Shown: positions 1-7,536 of the stretch, piece after piece
Numbering within the stretch: the stretch's first letter is position 1
How the letters are laid out: each line of letters opens with the position of its first letter
Source of the DNA: Geobacter sp. AOG1
GTDB taxonomy: Bacteria; Desulfobacterota; Desulfuromonadia; Geobacterales; Geobacteraceae
NCBI RefSeq assembly: GCF_019972315.1
Contig: NZ_BLIZ01000001.1
Location: 1,066,513 to 1,130,512, forward strand
Length of the DNA: 64,000 bases
Direction: 5' to 3'
Program-made: the position numbers and the translations under genes
Notes under the pieces: model-generated
The model's database searches: none
What the model saw: only the letters and a program-made list of their open reading frames with translations
Told to the model about the DNA's origin: nothing

Positions 1-783
1 TGCGGGGCTGCGGGTCGCATGGGGCAGAGGATCATCGTTGCCGCCAAGGAGGCGGGGTGCATGGTTTCCGGTGCGCTGGAGCGGCCGGGGCACGAGCTGG
101 TGGGACAGGATGCCGGGCTCATCGCCGGCTGCGGCCCGCTGGGGGTGAACATCTCCGACGACCTGAACGCCGTGGTGGCCGGGTGCGATGTCCTCATCGA
201 CTTCACCACCCCCAAGGTGTCGCTCAAGAACCTGGAGGCGTGCGCCCTGAAGAAGAAGGCGATCGTCATCGGTTCCACCGGCTTCACCCCCGAGGAGCGG
301 GCTCTGGCAGCCGAACTGGCGAAAGAGATTCCCGCCGTTCTCGCCCCCAACATGAGCGTCGGGGTGAACGTCTGCTTCAAGGTCCTGAAGGACGTGGCCA
401 GGACCCTGGGTGACGACTTCGACGTGGAGATCGTGGAGCTGCACCACAACAAGAAGAAGGATGCCCCCTCCGGCACCGCCGTGCGCATGGGTGAGGTGGT
501 GGCCGAGGCGCTCGGGCGCGACTACAACAAGGTGGCGAACTACCACCGCGAGGGGATCTGCGGCGAGCGGACGAAAGAGGAGATCGGCATGCAGACCGTG
601 CGGGGCGGCGACATCGTCGGCGAGCACACGGTCTACTTCATAGGCCAAGGTGAGCGGATCGAGATCAGCCACCGGGCCATGACCCGCGACATGTTCTCCC
701 GCGGCTCGGTACGGGCGGCCCAGTGGGTGGTGGGGAAGAAGCCGGGTTTATACGACATGCAGGACGTCCTGGGTCTAAAATAA
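1..783 (+). CDS. dapB: 4-hydroxy-tetrahydrodipicolinate reductase, 5' partial
   Basis: NAD(P)H-dependent reductase of the diaminopimelate/lysine pathway, cytoplasmic. The reading frame is open from base 1 and begins with residues CGAAGRMG, the glycine-rich Rossmann motif found near the N-terminus of DapB, so only about the first six residues are missing beyond the window edge; the in-frame ATG at 19 is internal. The substrate-binding stretch ELHHNKKKDAPSGTA and the C-terminal block after RGGDIVGEHTVYF are intact. It is followed by dapL on the same strand, which matches the DapL variant of lysine synthesis. Identification is firm; only the start is unseen. Confidence 0.97.
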   Translation, partial: CGAAGRMGQRIIVAAKEAGCMVSGALERPGHELVGQDAGLIAGCGPLGVNISDDLNAVVAGCDVLIDFTTPKVSLKNLEACALKKKAIVIGSTGFTPEERALAAELAKEIPAVLAPNMSVGVNVCFKVLKDVARTLGDDFDVEIVELHHNKKKDAPSGTAVRMGEVVAEALGRDYNKVANYHREGICGERTKEEIGMQTVRGGDIVGEHTVYFIGQGERIEISHRAMTRDMFSRGSVRAAQWVVGKKPGLYDMQDVLGLK

Positions 784-902
784 ACGGTTCTTTTCCGCCC
801 TGGCTGCGTAAGTCTTCGGAACCGGTTGTGCGGCGTACTTCTAGTACGCCTCCGCCCTGTTCCTCGACAGCCTTGCCAGGACGAAAAATACCGCGTTTAT
901 TG
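780..902. repeat. Intergenic imperfect palindrome, copy A (about 120 bp)
   Basis: The dapB-dapL gap holds an element that starts GGTTCTTTTCCGCCCTGGC and ends GCCAGGACGAAAAA, with a central stem GGCGTAC-TTCTA-GTACGCC. Closely similar elements occur at 55264-55400 and 60148-60262, and a related one at 15265-15411. The outer arms are complementary, so the transcript could fold into a long hairpin. It is not coding; small reading frames across it are not conserved between copies. Confidence 0.75.
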
Positions 903-983
903 CTGAACCTTTTTGAACACAAATCAGATTTGCCGCGTATGCGGCATTTCCTTTATACAAAATGAAATTGGAGGAAATTTACT

Positions 984-2216
984 GTGGCAAAGATCAACGA
1001 CAACTACCTGAAACTCAAAGCCGGCTATCTCTTCCCGGAGATCGGCCGCCGCGTGCGCGAATTTTCCGCCGCCAACCCTGACGCCAAGGTGATCCGCCTG
1101 GGGATCGGCGACGTCACCCGTCCGCTCCCCCCCGCCATCCTCAAGGCGTTCCACGACGCTGTGGACGACCTGGCCACCACCGAGCGCTTCGCCGGCTACG
1201 GCCCGGAGCAAGGATACGACTGGCTCATCAACGCCATCATCGAGAAGTCCTACAAGCCGCTGGGGGTCAGCCTCAAGACCGAGGAGATGTTCATCTCCGA
1301 CGGCTCCAAGTGCGACTGCGCCAACATCCTGGACATCTTTGCCCTGGACAACGTGGTGGCCATCGGCGACCCTGTCTACCCCGTGTATAACGATACGAAC
1401 GTCATGATCGGCCGCACCGGCGAGGCGGACGAGAAGGGGTACTACAAGAACATCGTCTACATGCCGTGCAACGAGGCGAATAACTTCATCCCTTCGCTCC
1501 CGACAAGCAAGGTGGACATCATCTACCTCTGCTTCCCCAACAACCCGACCGGCACCGTGGCCAGCAAGGCCGAGCTGAAGAAGTGGGTCGACTACGCCAA
1601 CGCCAACGATGCGGTGATCTTCTTCGACGCCGCCTATGAGGCGTTCATCACCAACCCGGAGATCCCCCACTCCATCTACGAGATCGAAGGAGCCAAGAAG
1701 TGCGCCATCGAGTTCCGCTCCTTCTCCAAGACTGCCGGCTTCACCGGTGTCCGCTGCGGCCTGGTGGTCGTGCCGGAAGAGGTGATGGGGACCACCAGCA
1801 CGGGCGAGCGGTACAGCTTCAACAAGCTCTGGCTGCGCCGCACCACCACAAAGTTCAACGGCGCCTCCTACCCGGTCCAGCGCGCCGCCGCCGCGGTCTA
1901 CTCCGACGAAGGGTGGAAGCAGACCAGGGAGATCATCGACTACTACATGGAGAACGCCCGCATCATCCGTGAAGGGCTGAAAGAGGCCGGCGTCACCTGC
2001 TACGGCGGCGTGGATGCTCCGTACATCTGGCTCAAGACGCCGGGCGGGATGAGCTCCTGGGACTTCTTCGACAAGCTTCTCACCGAATGCAACGTGGTCG
2101 GGACGCCCGGCTCCGGCTTTGGTCCGAGCGGCGAAGGTTTCTTCCGGCTCTCGGCCTTCGGCCATCGCGAGAATGTGATTGAGGCGGTGGAGAGGATAAA
2201 GAAGAATTTGAAGTAA
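984..2216 (+). CDS. dapL: LL-diaminopimelate aminotransferase
   Basis: PLP-dependent fold-type I aminotransferase of 410 residues, the usual DapL length; it makes LL-diaminopimelate directly from tetrahydrodipicolinate, bypassing the succinylase route. Visible motifs are the CFPNNPTGT stretch, the PLP-lysine segment [11 protein letters not shown] around residue 247, and the C-terminal [11 protein letters not shown]. The GTG start at 984 is preceded by TTGGAGGAAAT, a good ribosome-binding site. It lies downstream of dapB after the palindromic element, and is closed by a hairpin terminator. Identification is strong from family motifs and context. Confidence 0.97.
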   Translation: MAKINDNYLKLKAGYLFPEIGRRVREFSAANPDAKVIRLGIGDVTRPLPPAILKAFHDAVDDLATTERFAGYGPEQGYDWLINAIIEKSYKPLGVSLKTEEMFISDGSKCDCANILDIFALDNVVAIGDPVYPVYNDTNVMIGRTGEADEKGYYKNIVYMPCNEANNFIPSLPTSKVDIIYLCFPNNPTGTVASKAELKKWVDYANANDAVIFFDAAYEAFITNPEIPHSIYEIEGAKKCAIEFRSFSKTAGFTGVRCGLVVVPEEVMGTTSTGERYSFNKLWLRRTTTKFNGASYPVQRAAAAVYSDEGWKQTREIIDYYMENARIIREGLKEAGVTCYGGVDAPYIWLKTPGGMSSWDFFDKLLTECNVVGTPGSGFGPSGEGFFRLSAFGHRENVIEAVERIKKNLK

Positions 2217-2221
2217 TGCCG

Positions 2222-2251
2222 AGGGCGCCCATTGAGGCGCCCTTTGTTTTT
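2222..2251 (+). terminator. Rho-independent terminator after dapL
   Basis: Stem AGGGCGCC/GGCGCCCT with a six-base loop, followed by a T-rich tract, 6 bases after the dapL stop codon. Confidence 0.85.
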
Positions 2252-2304
2252 GGTGGCATAATTTATAGGTGATTTAATATCAGTGCTGTGCTACTCTTTA
2301 CTGG

Positions 2305-2317
2305 CTAGACTGTCTAG
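2305..2317. promoter_or_regulatory. Candidate toxin-antitoxin operator palindrome
   Basis: Perfect palindrome CTAGAC-T-GTCTAG centred about 25 bases upstream of the antitoxin ATG at 2337. Phd/YefM-type antitoxins repress their own promoter by binding such palindromes, so this is a reasonable autoregulatory site; the binding is inferred. Confidence 0.5.
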
Positions 2318-2336
2318 GTTAATAGTGGAGGATACG

Positions 2337-2618
2337 ATGAGAGCCAACAAGACGGATCGCACCCCCCATGATCGGGAGTGGCAGCTTCAGGAAGCAAAGA
2401 ACCGCTTGAGCCAAGTGGTTGATTCTGCCCTGCATGATGGCCCCCAGACAATAACGTTGCGGGGCAAGCCCGCTGCAGTGGTTGTTTCTTTCGATGAATA
2501 TCGCAAACTGACGTTGCCTCGAACTGGATTATCACAGTTTTTCCGGCAATCTCCCCTGCATGATGTCGAACTCGATCTTAGTCGTAGCGCCGATCTCTCC
2601 CGTGAGGTGGAGTTGTGA
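2337..2618 (+). CDS. Type II antitoxin, Phd/YefM family
   Basis: A 93-residue protein with the Phd/YefM N-terminal DNA-binding fold: WQLQEAKNRLSQVVDSAL followed by GPQTITLRGKPAAVVVSFDEYRKL, the hallmark of this family. The C-terminal part (about residues 65-93) would be the toxin-binding tail. The ATG at 2337 is preferred over an upstream GTG because GTGGAGG lies 7 bases before it. Its stop overlaps the start of the PIN toxin gene by four bases, typical of translationally coupled toxin-antitoxin pairs. Partner and function are inferred from family and gene order. Confidence 0.88.
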   Translation: MRANKTDRTPHDREWQLQEAKNRLSQVVDSALHDGPQTITLRGKPAAVVVSFDEYRKLTLPRTGLSQFFRQSPLHDVELDLSRSADLSREVEL

Positions 2619-3034
2619 AGTATCTGCTCGATACCTGCCTGATATCCGAACTGGTAAAGAAGGAGCCGAATCCGGCAGTGGTGAGCTGGCTGGACAAGCA
2701 GGATGAACAGAAGCTGTTTCTAAGTGTCCTGAACCTGGGCGAGTTGCAGAAAGGGATCAGCAAGCTCCCGGGTGGCGCAAAAAAAGACGAGCTGCAGGCG
2801 TGGGTGGCGCTCGATCTGGTTGAGCGATTTGCTGGCCGTATTCTTGAAATCGATCTTGAAACGGCGCTTTGCTGGGGAAGGCTTCAAGGAGAGGCGGAAC
2901 AGGCGGGCGAGAAACTGCCGGTAATGGATTCGCTCATTGCGGCCACTGCTGCTGCTCATGGATTGGTAATAGTGACGCGCAATGTCAGGGATATTGAGAG
3001 ATGCAAGGCGCGGGTTATTAATCCGTGGACGTGA
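2615..3034 (+). CDS. PIN-domain toxin, VapC/FitB type
   Basis: A 139-residue PIN ribonuclease. The first acidic residue is in LLDTCLISELVKKEPN, the second in LNLGELQKGI, and the third in the segment LPVMDSLIAATAAAHGLVIVTRNVRDIE, matching the FitB-like subgroup. These enzymes cleave RNA unless held by the antitoxin encoded just upstream. The start is GTG at 2615, inside the end of the antitoxin gene. The stop codon falls within the left inverted repeat that bounds the next island. Confidence 0.9.
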   Translation: MKYLLDTCLISELVKKEPNPAVVSWLDKQDEQKLFLSVLNLGELQKGISKLPGGAKKDELQAWVALDLVERFAGRILEIDLETALCWGRLQGEAEQAGEKLPVMDSLIAATAAAHGLVIVTRNVRDIERCKARVINPWT

Positions 3035-3059
3035 ATTAGGTAAACTGTCCCGGAATTCC
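3031..3059 (-). repeat. Left inverted repeat of the DGQHR island
   Basis: Reading on the minus strand, this 29-base segment matches 5074-5103 at 27 of 29 aligned positions with one single-base gap. Core shared word: GGGACAGTTTAC-TAATTCAC. It overlaps the stop codon of the PIN toxin gene. Confidence 0.8.
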
Positions 3060-3087
3060 CCGCCGTCAAAATATATAGGAGGATTCA

Positions 3088-4068
3088 ATGAAAGCTGAAA
3101 CTAATCCTGGTATAGGTAGATATTCTGTAAGCTTGATTACACAAGGTGACCATAGATTCTATACCCTTTCTATGCCAAGCGATATTTTAGCTAAATCATG
3201 CTTTGTTTCCACCAGAGATGAAGATCCTCATCAAGGGTTCCAGCGGTTGCTTGATCCAAAGCGGGCAGCTGAAATAGCAACATATATTGATAACGGACTA
3301 GGTACAATTCCAACGTCAATTATTCTGTCTGCGCAACCTGAAGCTGAACTTAGTATTATCGGAAGAGGTAAGACCCTCGAATTTAAAATTACGCCAAAGT
3401 CCTTCCTTATCCTCGACGGACAACATCGTGTATATGGATTTTCATTAGCCAAGACAGCACTTAGGGTGCCAGTAGTAATCTATAATAATTTAAGCCGAAG
3501 GGATGAATCCCGCCTTTTTATTGATATAAATACGAGGCAACGTCCTGTCCCAAGTGAGTTATTGCTTGATATAAAAAAACTTGCAGAGTATGAAAACGAG
3601 AGCGAACAATTGATGAGAGAGTTGTTCGATATATTTAATACCGAACTGAATAGTCCATTGATTGGGAAATTAAGCCCATCGAGTAGAACAAGCGATAAAA
3701 TTACCAGAGTTACATTCAATACGGCCTTAAAGCCATTACTCCCACTATTCATTGATAAAGATGTTGATTATATATTTTCAGCACTTTCTGCTTATTTAGA
3801 AACATTCATATATGGTTTGAGAAGTATTAAAGTTGATAAGCAAGTAACAAATCCGTTCGTTTTTAGGGCAATATTACATGTATTTCCTGAAATAGTACAA
3901 AGAGTTAAGGATAGATTTGGCCCTGATTATAAAGCAGATAATTATTTAGAAGTTATGAGCTCAATGTTCCCTAAAATAAAATCATCATTGATAAGTAGTC
4001 CTGGTAGATCACATAAATCTCTTTCGGATCATTTTATCAAAGCATTCAAAACAGACTTTACTATATAA
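3088..4068 (+). CDS. DGQHR-domain protein (DndB-like superfamily)
   Basis: A 326-residue protein with the signature LDGQHRVYG at about residues 108-116, preceded by a block ending in SFLILDG and followed by FIDINTRQRPVP. This defines the DGQHR family, which includes DndB, the regulator of DNA phosphorothioation, and many defence-linked proteins of unknown activity. Start ATG has TATAGGAGGATTCA in front. It is much more AT-rich than its neighbours and is followed after three bases by a second AT-rich gene, so the two probably form one operon. No dndACDE partners are nearby, hence a phosphorothioation role is not supported here. Confidence 0.85.
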   Translation: MKAETNPGIGRYSVSLITQGDHRFYTLSMPSDILAKSCFVSTRDEDPHQGFQRLLDPKRAAEIATYIDNGLGTIPTSIILSAQPEAELSIIGRGKTLEFKITPKSFLILDGQHRVYGFSLAKTALRVPVVIYNNLSRRDESRLFIDINTRQRPVPSELLLDIKKLAEYENESEQLMRELFDIFNTELNSPLIGKLSPSSRTSDKITRVTFNTALKPLLPLFIDKDVDYIFSALSAYLETFIYGLRSIKVDKQVTNPFVFRAILHVFPEIVQRVKDRFGPDYKADNYLEVMSSMFPKIKSSLISSPGRSHKSLSDHFIKAFKTDFTI

Positions 4069-4071
4069 CCA

Positions 4072-5058
4072 ATGCCAGTATTTAGTAATTATATAAGACA
4101 ATTTTGGATGCCTGGTATAAATGAAATTTCTGGTAACCCCGAAATAAAATTGCAGGCTTGGTTTGCTTTGTCAAAATATCAGATATACAAACAAGTTGAA
4201 GCAACCTCTTTTGAATTAACTGTTTCGGAATTAAATCATCTTTTAAAAGCTTTTGCCTGTGATAGTAATAGAATGGCGATGGCTTCTTTTGAGACATTGC
4301 TAGGGATTACGAAGAGCGATTTTCTTCCAAAATCTACTGCGTGGTTTATAATCCAACTTTATTATTCTGCTTTTTATGCGGCGCATGCGATACTTCGGTT
4401 TACGGGAGTAAGTTGTACTCAATTAGAATCAAATGAAATATCAACTGTAGAAAAATTGGCGGATATTTACGGCGCGTTGCATAATGTTCACATTTCTAGT
4501 GGATTCTATAAGTGTCACTTTGAAGGCAACACAAGCGTTTTGCGATGTAGCAAGTTGGATTTTCCTCGGAGCGGCTCTAGTCACGAAAAAATGTGGAATG
4601 TATTTAGGTCACAAATGAGCATGATAAGTAATGAAATTTTATCTGGACAAGGTTTATCTACTGAAAAACAACTAGTGGCTACAAAAATATCAGAATTATG
4701 CCAAGCACTGGGAACTACGAATTCTAATTGGCTTTCGCATGTCAGAAACCTTACTACTTACAGGCATGAGTATGGTGTTTGGTTCCCGTATTCCAATTCA
4801 AAAAAATACTATGAACGTTTACATGATCTTGTTGATAAGTGGAAAGATGATCCTTTATCAATAAATATCTGGAGCAGCAGTGACAGAGAGCTTCAAAAAT
4901 TTACTGAGACTTGCACATTAATAATATCAATATGTCGTGATATGGTTATTGACATGTCTTCACGTTGTACTACTGGTAAATCATTTCACAAGTTAGGTAC
5001 ATTATCTCTTGTGAAACAGATTAATAGAAATAAACCCGATTTTAGTTTTAATTGTTGA
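4072..5058 (+). CDS. Unknown protein, possible HEPN-like fold
   Basis: A 328-residue AT-rich gene starting 3 bases after the DGQHR gene, without a clear ribosome-binding site of its own, suggesting translational coupling. I do not recognise a named family. Two stretches recall HEPN domains: LYYSAFYAAHAILRF around residues 98-112 (the Tyr/Phe-rich helix of MNT/HEPN-type proteins) and HVRNLTTYRHEYGVWFP, giving an R-X6-H arrangement at about residues 225-232 resembling the HEPN ribonuclease motif. If so it would be an RNase-like effector paired with the DGQHR protein. This is inference from short motifs only. Confidence 0.6.
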   Translation: MPVFSNYIRQFWMPGINEISGNPEIKLQAWFALSKYQIYKQVEATSFELTVSELNHLLKAFACDSNRMAMASFETLLGITKSDFLPKSTAWFIIQLYYSAFYAAHAILRFTGVSCTQLESNEISTVEKLADIYGALHNVHISSGFYKCHFEGNTSVLRCSKLDFPRSGSSHEKMWNVFRSQMSMISNEILSGQGLSTEKQLVATKISELCQALGTTNSNWLSHVRNLTTYRHEYGVWFPYSNSKKYYERLHDLVDKWKDDPLSINIWSSSDRELQKFTETCTLIISICRDMVIDMSSRCTTGKSFHKLGTLSLVKQINRNKPDFSFNC

Positions 5059-5073
5059 GAGATAAAATTGGTA

Positions 5074-5103
5074 GGTATTCCAGGGACAGTTTACTTAATT
5101 CAC
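5074..5103 (+). repeat. Right inverted repeat of the DGQHR island
   Basis: Inverted partner of 3031-3059. It directly abuts palindrome copy 1 at 5104, so the right end of the island is also the upstream half of the dispersed composite element described for the window. Confidence 0.8.
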
Positions 5104-5126
5104 AAGGCGGCCAATCGGCCGCCTTT
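5104..5126. terminator. GGCGGCC palindrome copy 1
   Basis: Hairpin GGCGGCC-AATC-GGCCGCC with A/T flanks, in the convergent gap between the island and the qorB-like gene. It could terminate transcription from both sides. Confidence 0.75.
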
Positions 5127-5172
5127 ACTGTTTCCAGTGCAAAATTGCGTGCTGATCCCGTTACCGGACAGC

Positions 5173-6024
5173 TTAGCGTAACGCCTCGGCAACGGATGTT
5201 GCCATTGGTGTCGTAGCCCGCCCAATCAAGGTGCTGAGTTGATGACTGTCGTCGAACAGTGCGCCGTGTGAGGCTCCCGTATCCGAATCCGACAGCAATG
5301 CTGCAATCGGCTCGGGCAATCCTGCACTCACAAGCAGTTGTTTGTACTCAGGCTCGGCCATATTGACGTAGTTGATGTTCCTGCCCGATTGCCGGGAGAT
5401 CTCCGCGGCAAGGTCTCCCAAGGTATAGGCATAATCACCAGCCAGTCCATAGGTACGACCGGCATGGTTGTCGGTGGTGAGGGCAACTGCTGCTGCTTCT
5501 GCATAGTCCTTTCGTGCCGCCGAGGCAATCCGGCCGTTGCCGGCACAGCCACAGACCGCACCATGTGCCAGCGCCGCAGGTACGCCGGCGGTATAGTTCT
5601 CGGTGTACCAGCCATTGCGTAACAGTACGTGAGGAAGGCCGGATGCCCGGATGATCTGTTCCGTCTCCCGGTGCTCACCGGCAAGCCCCAGAGGTGACGT
5701 GTCGGCGTGCAGAACGCTCGTGTAGAGCAGCAGCTTTATGCCTGCTCTCTGGGCTGCCTCGATGACGGTACGATGCTGACTGACCCGCTGCCCGATTTCG
5801 CTCGACGAGATCAGCAGCAGCCTGTCTGCCCCTTTCAGGGCATCATCCCACGTCGCGGGCAAGGTATAGTCGGCGTGACGTACCTGCACCCCCAATGCCG
5901 CCAGGTCTTTGGCTTTGTCGACATTGCGGACCGCGGCGACAATGTCGGATGCCGGTACTTTCTGCAGCAAGGATGCGATGACCAAACGGCCCAATTGCCC
6001 GGTTGCTCCCGTGATGACTACCAT
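5173..6024 (-). CDS. NAD(P)H:quinone oxidoreductase, QorB/NmrA type
   Basis: A 283-residue NAD(P)-binding protein beginning MVVITGATGQLGRLVIASLL, the Rossmann motif of the NmrA/atypical SDR family. The pattern AAVRNVDKAKDLAALGVQVRHADY and LLRNGWYTENYT matches E. coli QorB (YtfG). Start at 6024 is chosen because AAAGGAGC lies 8 bases upstream; a longer frame to 6072 has no such site. It is divergent from an HxlR-type regulator, exactly as ytfG and ytfH are in enterobacteria, so it is probably controlled by it. The quinone reductase role follows from the family. Confidence 0.85.
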   Translation of the reverse strand: MVVITGATGQLGRLVIASLLQKVPASDIVAAVRNVDKAKDLAALGVQVRHADYTLPATWDDALKGADRLLLISSSEIGQRVSQHRTVIEAAQRAGIKLLLYTSVLHADTSPLGLAGEHRETEQIIRASGLPHVLLRNGWYTENYTAGVPAALAHGAVCGCAGNGRIASAARKDYAEAAAVALTTDNHAGRTYGLAGDYAYTLGDLAAEISRQSGRNINYVNMAEPEYKQLLVSAGLPEPIAALLSDSDTGASHGALFDDSHQLSTLIGRATTPMATSVAEALR

Positions 6025-6081
6025 GGTAATGCTCCTTTCAGTTACGTGTATTGTGTTGCATGAACTGAGCATACCAGCTAT

Positions 6082-6098
6082 ACTTACGAAAAGTAAGT
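6082..6098. promoter_or_regulatory. Candidate HxlR operator
   Basis: Palindrome ACTTAC-GAAAA-GTAAGT in the divergent gap between the quinone reductase and HxlR genes. A further GTAAGT follows at 6111. Likely the binding site for the regulator at 6117, by position and symmetry. Confidence 0.55.
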
Positions 6099-6116
6099 AC
6101 GCACAAAAAGGTAAGT

Positions 6117-6521
6117 GTGATGGGCACGTCTGAAACTTCGAAATTATTGCAGAAAATAGAGCGGGGAGAGCTGTTTTGCGTCAACTGTCCGTCACGCCAG
6201 ATCCTTCAGCATGTCACCAGTCGCTGGGGAGTGCTGGTACTGGTCGCCTTGATGGGGGGGACGCATCGGTTCAGTGAACTGCGTCGCAAGGTGGGTGGGG
6301 TGAGTGAGAAGATGCTGGCACAAACCCTTCAGAGTCTGGAAAGCGACGGTTTTATCGACCGGATTTCCCTGCCTGTCGTGCCGCCCCACGTGGAGTATTC
6401 CCTGACCCCGTTGGGCAGGGAAATCGGCGAGAAGGTCGAAGCGTTGACGGATTGGATAGAAACGAATCTGACCACTATTCTGACGTCGCAACAGACCGTG
6501 AAGCGACGCTCCGGAGCTTGA
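6117..6521 (+). CDS. HxlR-family transcriptional regulator
   Basis: A 134-residue winged-helix protein. The order CPSRQILQHVTSRWGVLVLVAL, FSELRRKVGGVSEKMLAQTLQSLE and VEYSLTPLGREI is diagnostic of HxlR/YtfH regulators. The conserved N-terminal cysteine (FCVNCPSR) used for redox or aldehyde sensing in several members is present. Divergent from the QorB-like gene, with a palindrome between. Start is GTG 6117 or the adjacent ATG 6120. Confidence 0.9.
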   Translation: MMGTSETSKLLQKIERGELFCVNCPSRQILQHVTSRWGVLVLVALMGGTHRFSELRRKVGGVSEKMLAQTLQSLESDGFIDRISLPVVPPHVEYSLTPLGREIGEKVEALTDWIETNLTTILTSQQTVKRRSGA

Positions 6522-6557
6522 CTCCTCATCAGGTTGCGGCTGACCAGATCGCGCTTC

Positions 6558-6860
6558 TCAGCACGATTCAGTCTCAACCTGACGGAGTAACGCCAGTGCT
6601 TCCCGGTCGTCATGCTCCTCGAACAGTTCGCTGATATTGTTGATGTAGGAATGGACCAGGAACAGTTCATCAAGGACACGACCACCGTTGGCCTCGGCCA
6701 AACCGGCCACAGCCAGCTTCTCCTTGAACTTTTCCCAGAAGGGGTTGGATTTTGCCGGGTCGTCGATATGCCGCCGCAGCATGGCCACCAGCCGGCGTGC
6801 ATTGCCGTCGCCGTCGATCCCCCTGAAGGTGACGTACCGGTCAGGTTTCGTATCAGTCAT
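6558..6860 (-). CDS. cowN: N2-fixation sustaining protein CowN
   Basis: A 100-residue protein with the CowN pattern: [39 protein letters not shown] and a helical C-terminus. CowN protects nitrogenase from carbon monoxide inhibition in diazotrophs. It lies 3 bases downstream of an atypical P-II gene, so the two form an operon and nitrogen control is likely. No nif genes are in this window. Confidence 0.88.
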   Translation of the reverse strand: MTDTKPDRYVTFRGIDGDGNARRLVAMLRRHIDDPAKSNPFWEKFKEKLAVAGLAEANGGRVLDELFLVHSYINNISELFEEHDDREALALLRQVETESC

Positions 6861-6863
6861 TAC

Positions 6864-7178
6864 CTACCCCACGGGCTGGAATAATGTCGTTTCCAGGTAA
6901 GGGTAAATGGCAATCCGGCACTCTTCCTTGCGTCCGGGTCGGGCGACGGCCGAGATGGTCTCGATGATGCCGGCAACCGCATCGTCCGTCGCAACGATCT
7001 CGATCCTGACCTTTTCGACGATGGTTGCCATGAACGTGGCACCGCGAAACATCATGGCCCGTCCCTTCTGGCGGCATCTGATCGTGCTCTCCATGATGTC
7101 CTCGATCCCCATATCCTCGAGGGCGCTCCGTACCTCCTGCAGCCTGAACTGATCGACAACCGCTTCTATCTGTTTCAT
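6864..7178 (-). CDS. Atypical P-II family signalling protein
   Basis: A 104-residue P-II homologue: MKQIEAVVDQFRLQEVRSAL and FRGATFMATIVEKVRIEIV match the GlnB/GlnK core. Two differences are notable: the T-loop tyrosine that is uridylylated in GlnB/GlnK (position 51) is replaced by Phe49 here (RGATF), and the B-loop TGKIGDGKIF signature is not recognisable. Regulation by GlnD is therefore unlikely in the usual form. The ATG at 7178 has GGAGG 6 bases upstream; the frame continues further up but lacks a site. It is the first gene of an operon with cowN. Confidence 0.85.
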   Translation of the reverse strand: MKQIEAVVDQFRLQEVRSALEDMGIEDIMESTIRCRQKGRAMMFRGATFMATIVEKVRIEIVATDDAVAGIIETISAVARPGRKEECRIAIYPYLETTLFQPVG

Positions 7179-7242
7179 GACCGGCCTCCGTAGGGCAGAC
7201 GACGCTGGCTGCCGACATGATTTTGTAGTGCACACAGGGAAA

Positions 7243-7258
7243 TACATTACCCGTGCCA
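7243..7258 (-). promoter_or_regulatory. Candidate sigma-54 promoter for P-II-cowN
   Basis: On the minus strand TGGCACG followed by four bases and ATGTA matches the sigma-54 consensus TGGCACG-N4-TTGCW at 10 of 12 defined positions, with a perfect -24 element and a weaker -12 element (C to T). It lies 65 bases before the P-II start, as expected for a nitrogen-regulated operon. Activity is inferred. Confidence 0.45.
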
Positions 7259-7420
7259 AGTCAACGCAGAGTAAAATCGCAATAATTATAGGGCACTCGC
7301 CGGCATCACGAGGCGGGGGAAGCGTCAGGTTGCTGAAAACGATGGCGGGAGAGTACCGCTTGTCCAGAAAATAGTCAGCCGGAGATCGAATAAGAAGTCC
7401 GCGGGCATCATACTTAATTT

Positions 7421-7443
7421 AAGGCGGCCAATCGGCCGCCTTT
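7421..7443. repeat. GGCGGCC palindrome copy 2
   Basis: Same hairpin as copy 1, preceded by GCATCATACTTAATTT. Unlike most copies it lies in a divergent gap (between P-II and DinB genes), so it terminates no visible gene. The 358-base gap 7179-7536 otherwise holds the sigma-54 candidate; I see no further gene in it. Confidence 0.75.
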
Positions 7444-7536
7444 AGTGTGTCACCCGGGGATAGAAAATATGCCGGTACGGGGGACAAAAGGCGTACAATG
7501 ATGACAAGGAGATGAGTTTCACCAGGAGGTGTCAGT

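Larger units (their letters stand above)
3031..5103. other. AT-rich two-gene island bounded by inverted repeats
   Basis: Between two 29-30 base inverted repeats lie two adjacent plus-strand genes whose base composition (AT-rich, A/T third positions, long T and A runs) differs sharply from the GC-rich neighbours. No transposase or integrase is encoded inside. The arrangement suggests lateral acquisition, with the repeats either ends of a passive element or copies of a dispersed repeat. Confidence 0.65.

Noticed and set aside
924-2165. Long minus-strand reading frame over dapL
   Set aside because: Translation is low-complexity and matches no family; dapL on the plus strand has all motifs and a ribosome-binding site.
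3088-4068. DNA phosphorothioation (dnd) locus
   Set aside because: The DGQHR motif is shared with DndB but no dndA, C, D or E genes are nearby.
6329-6802. Minus-strand frame between the HxlR gene and cowN
   Set aside because: Overlaps both real genes antisense and shows no family features.
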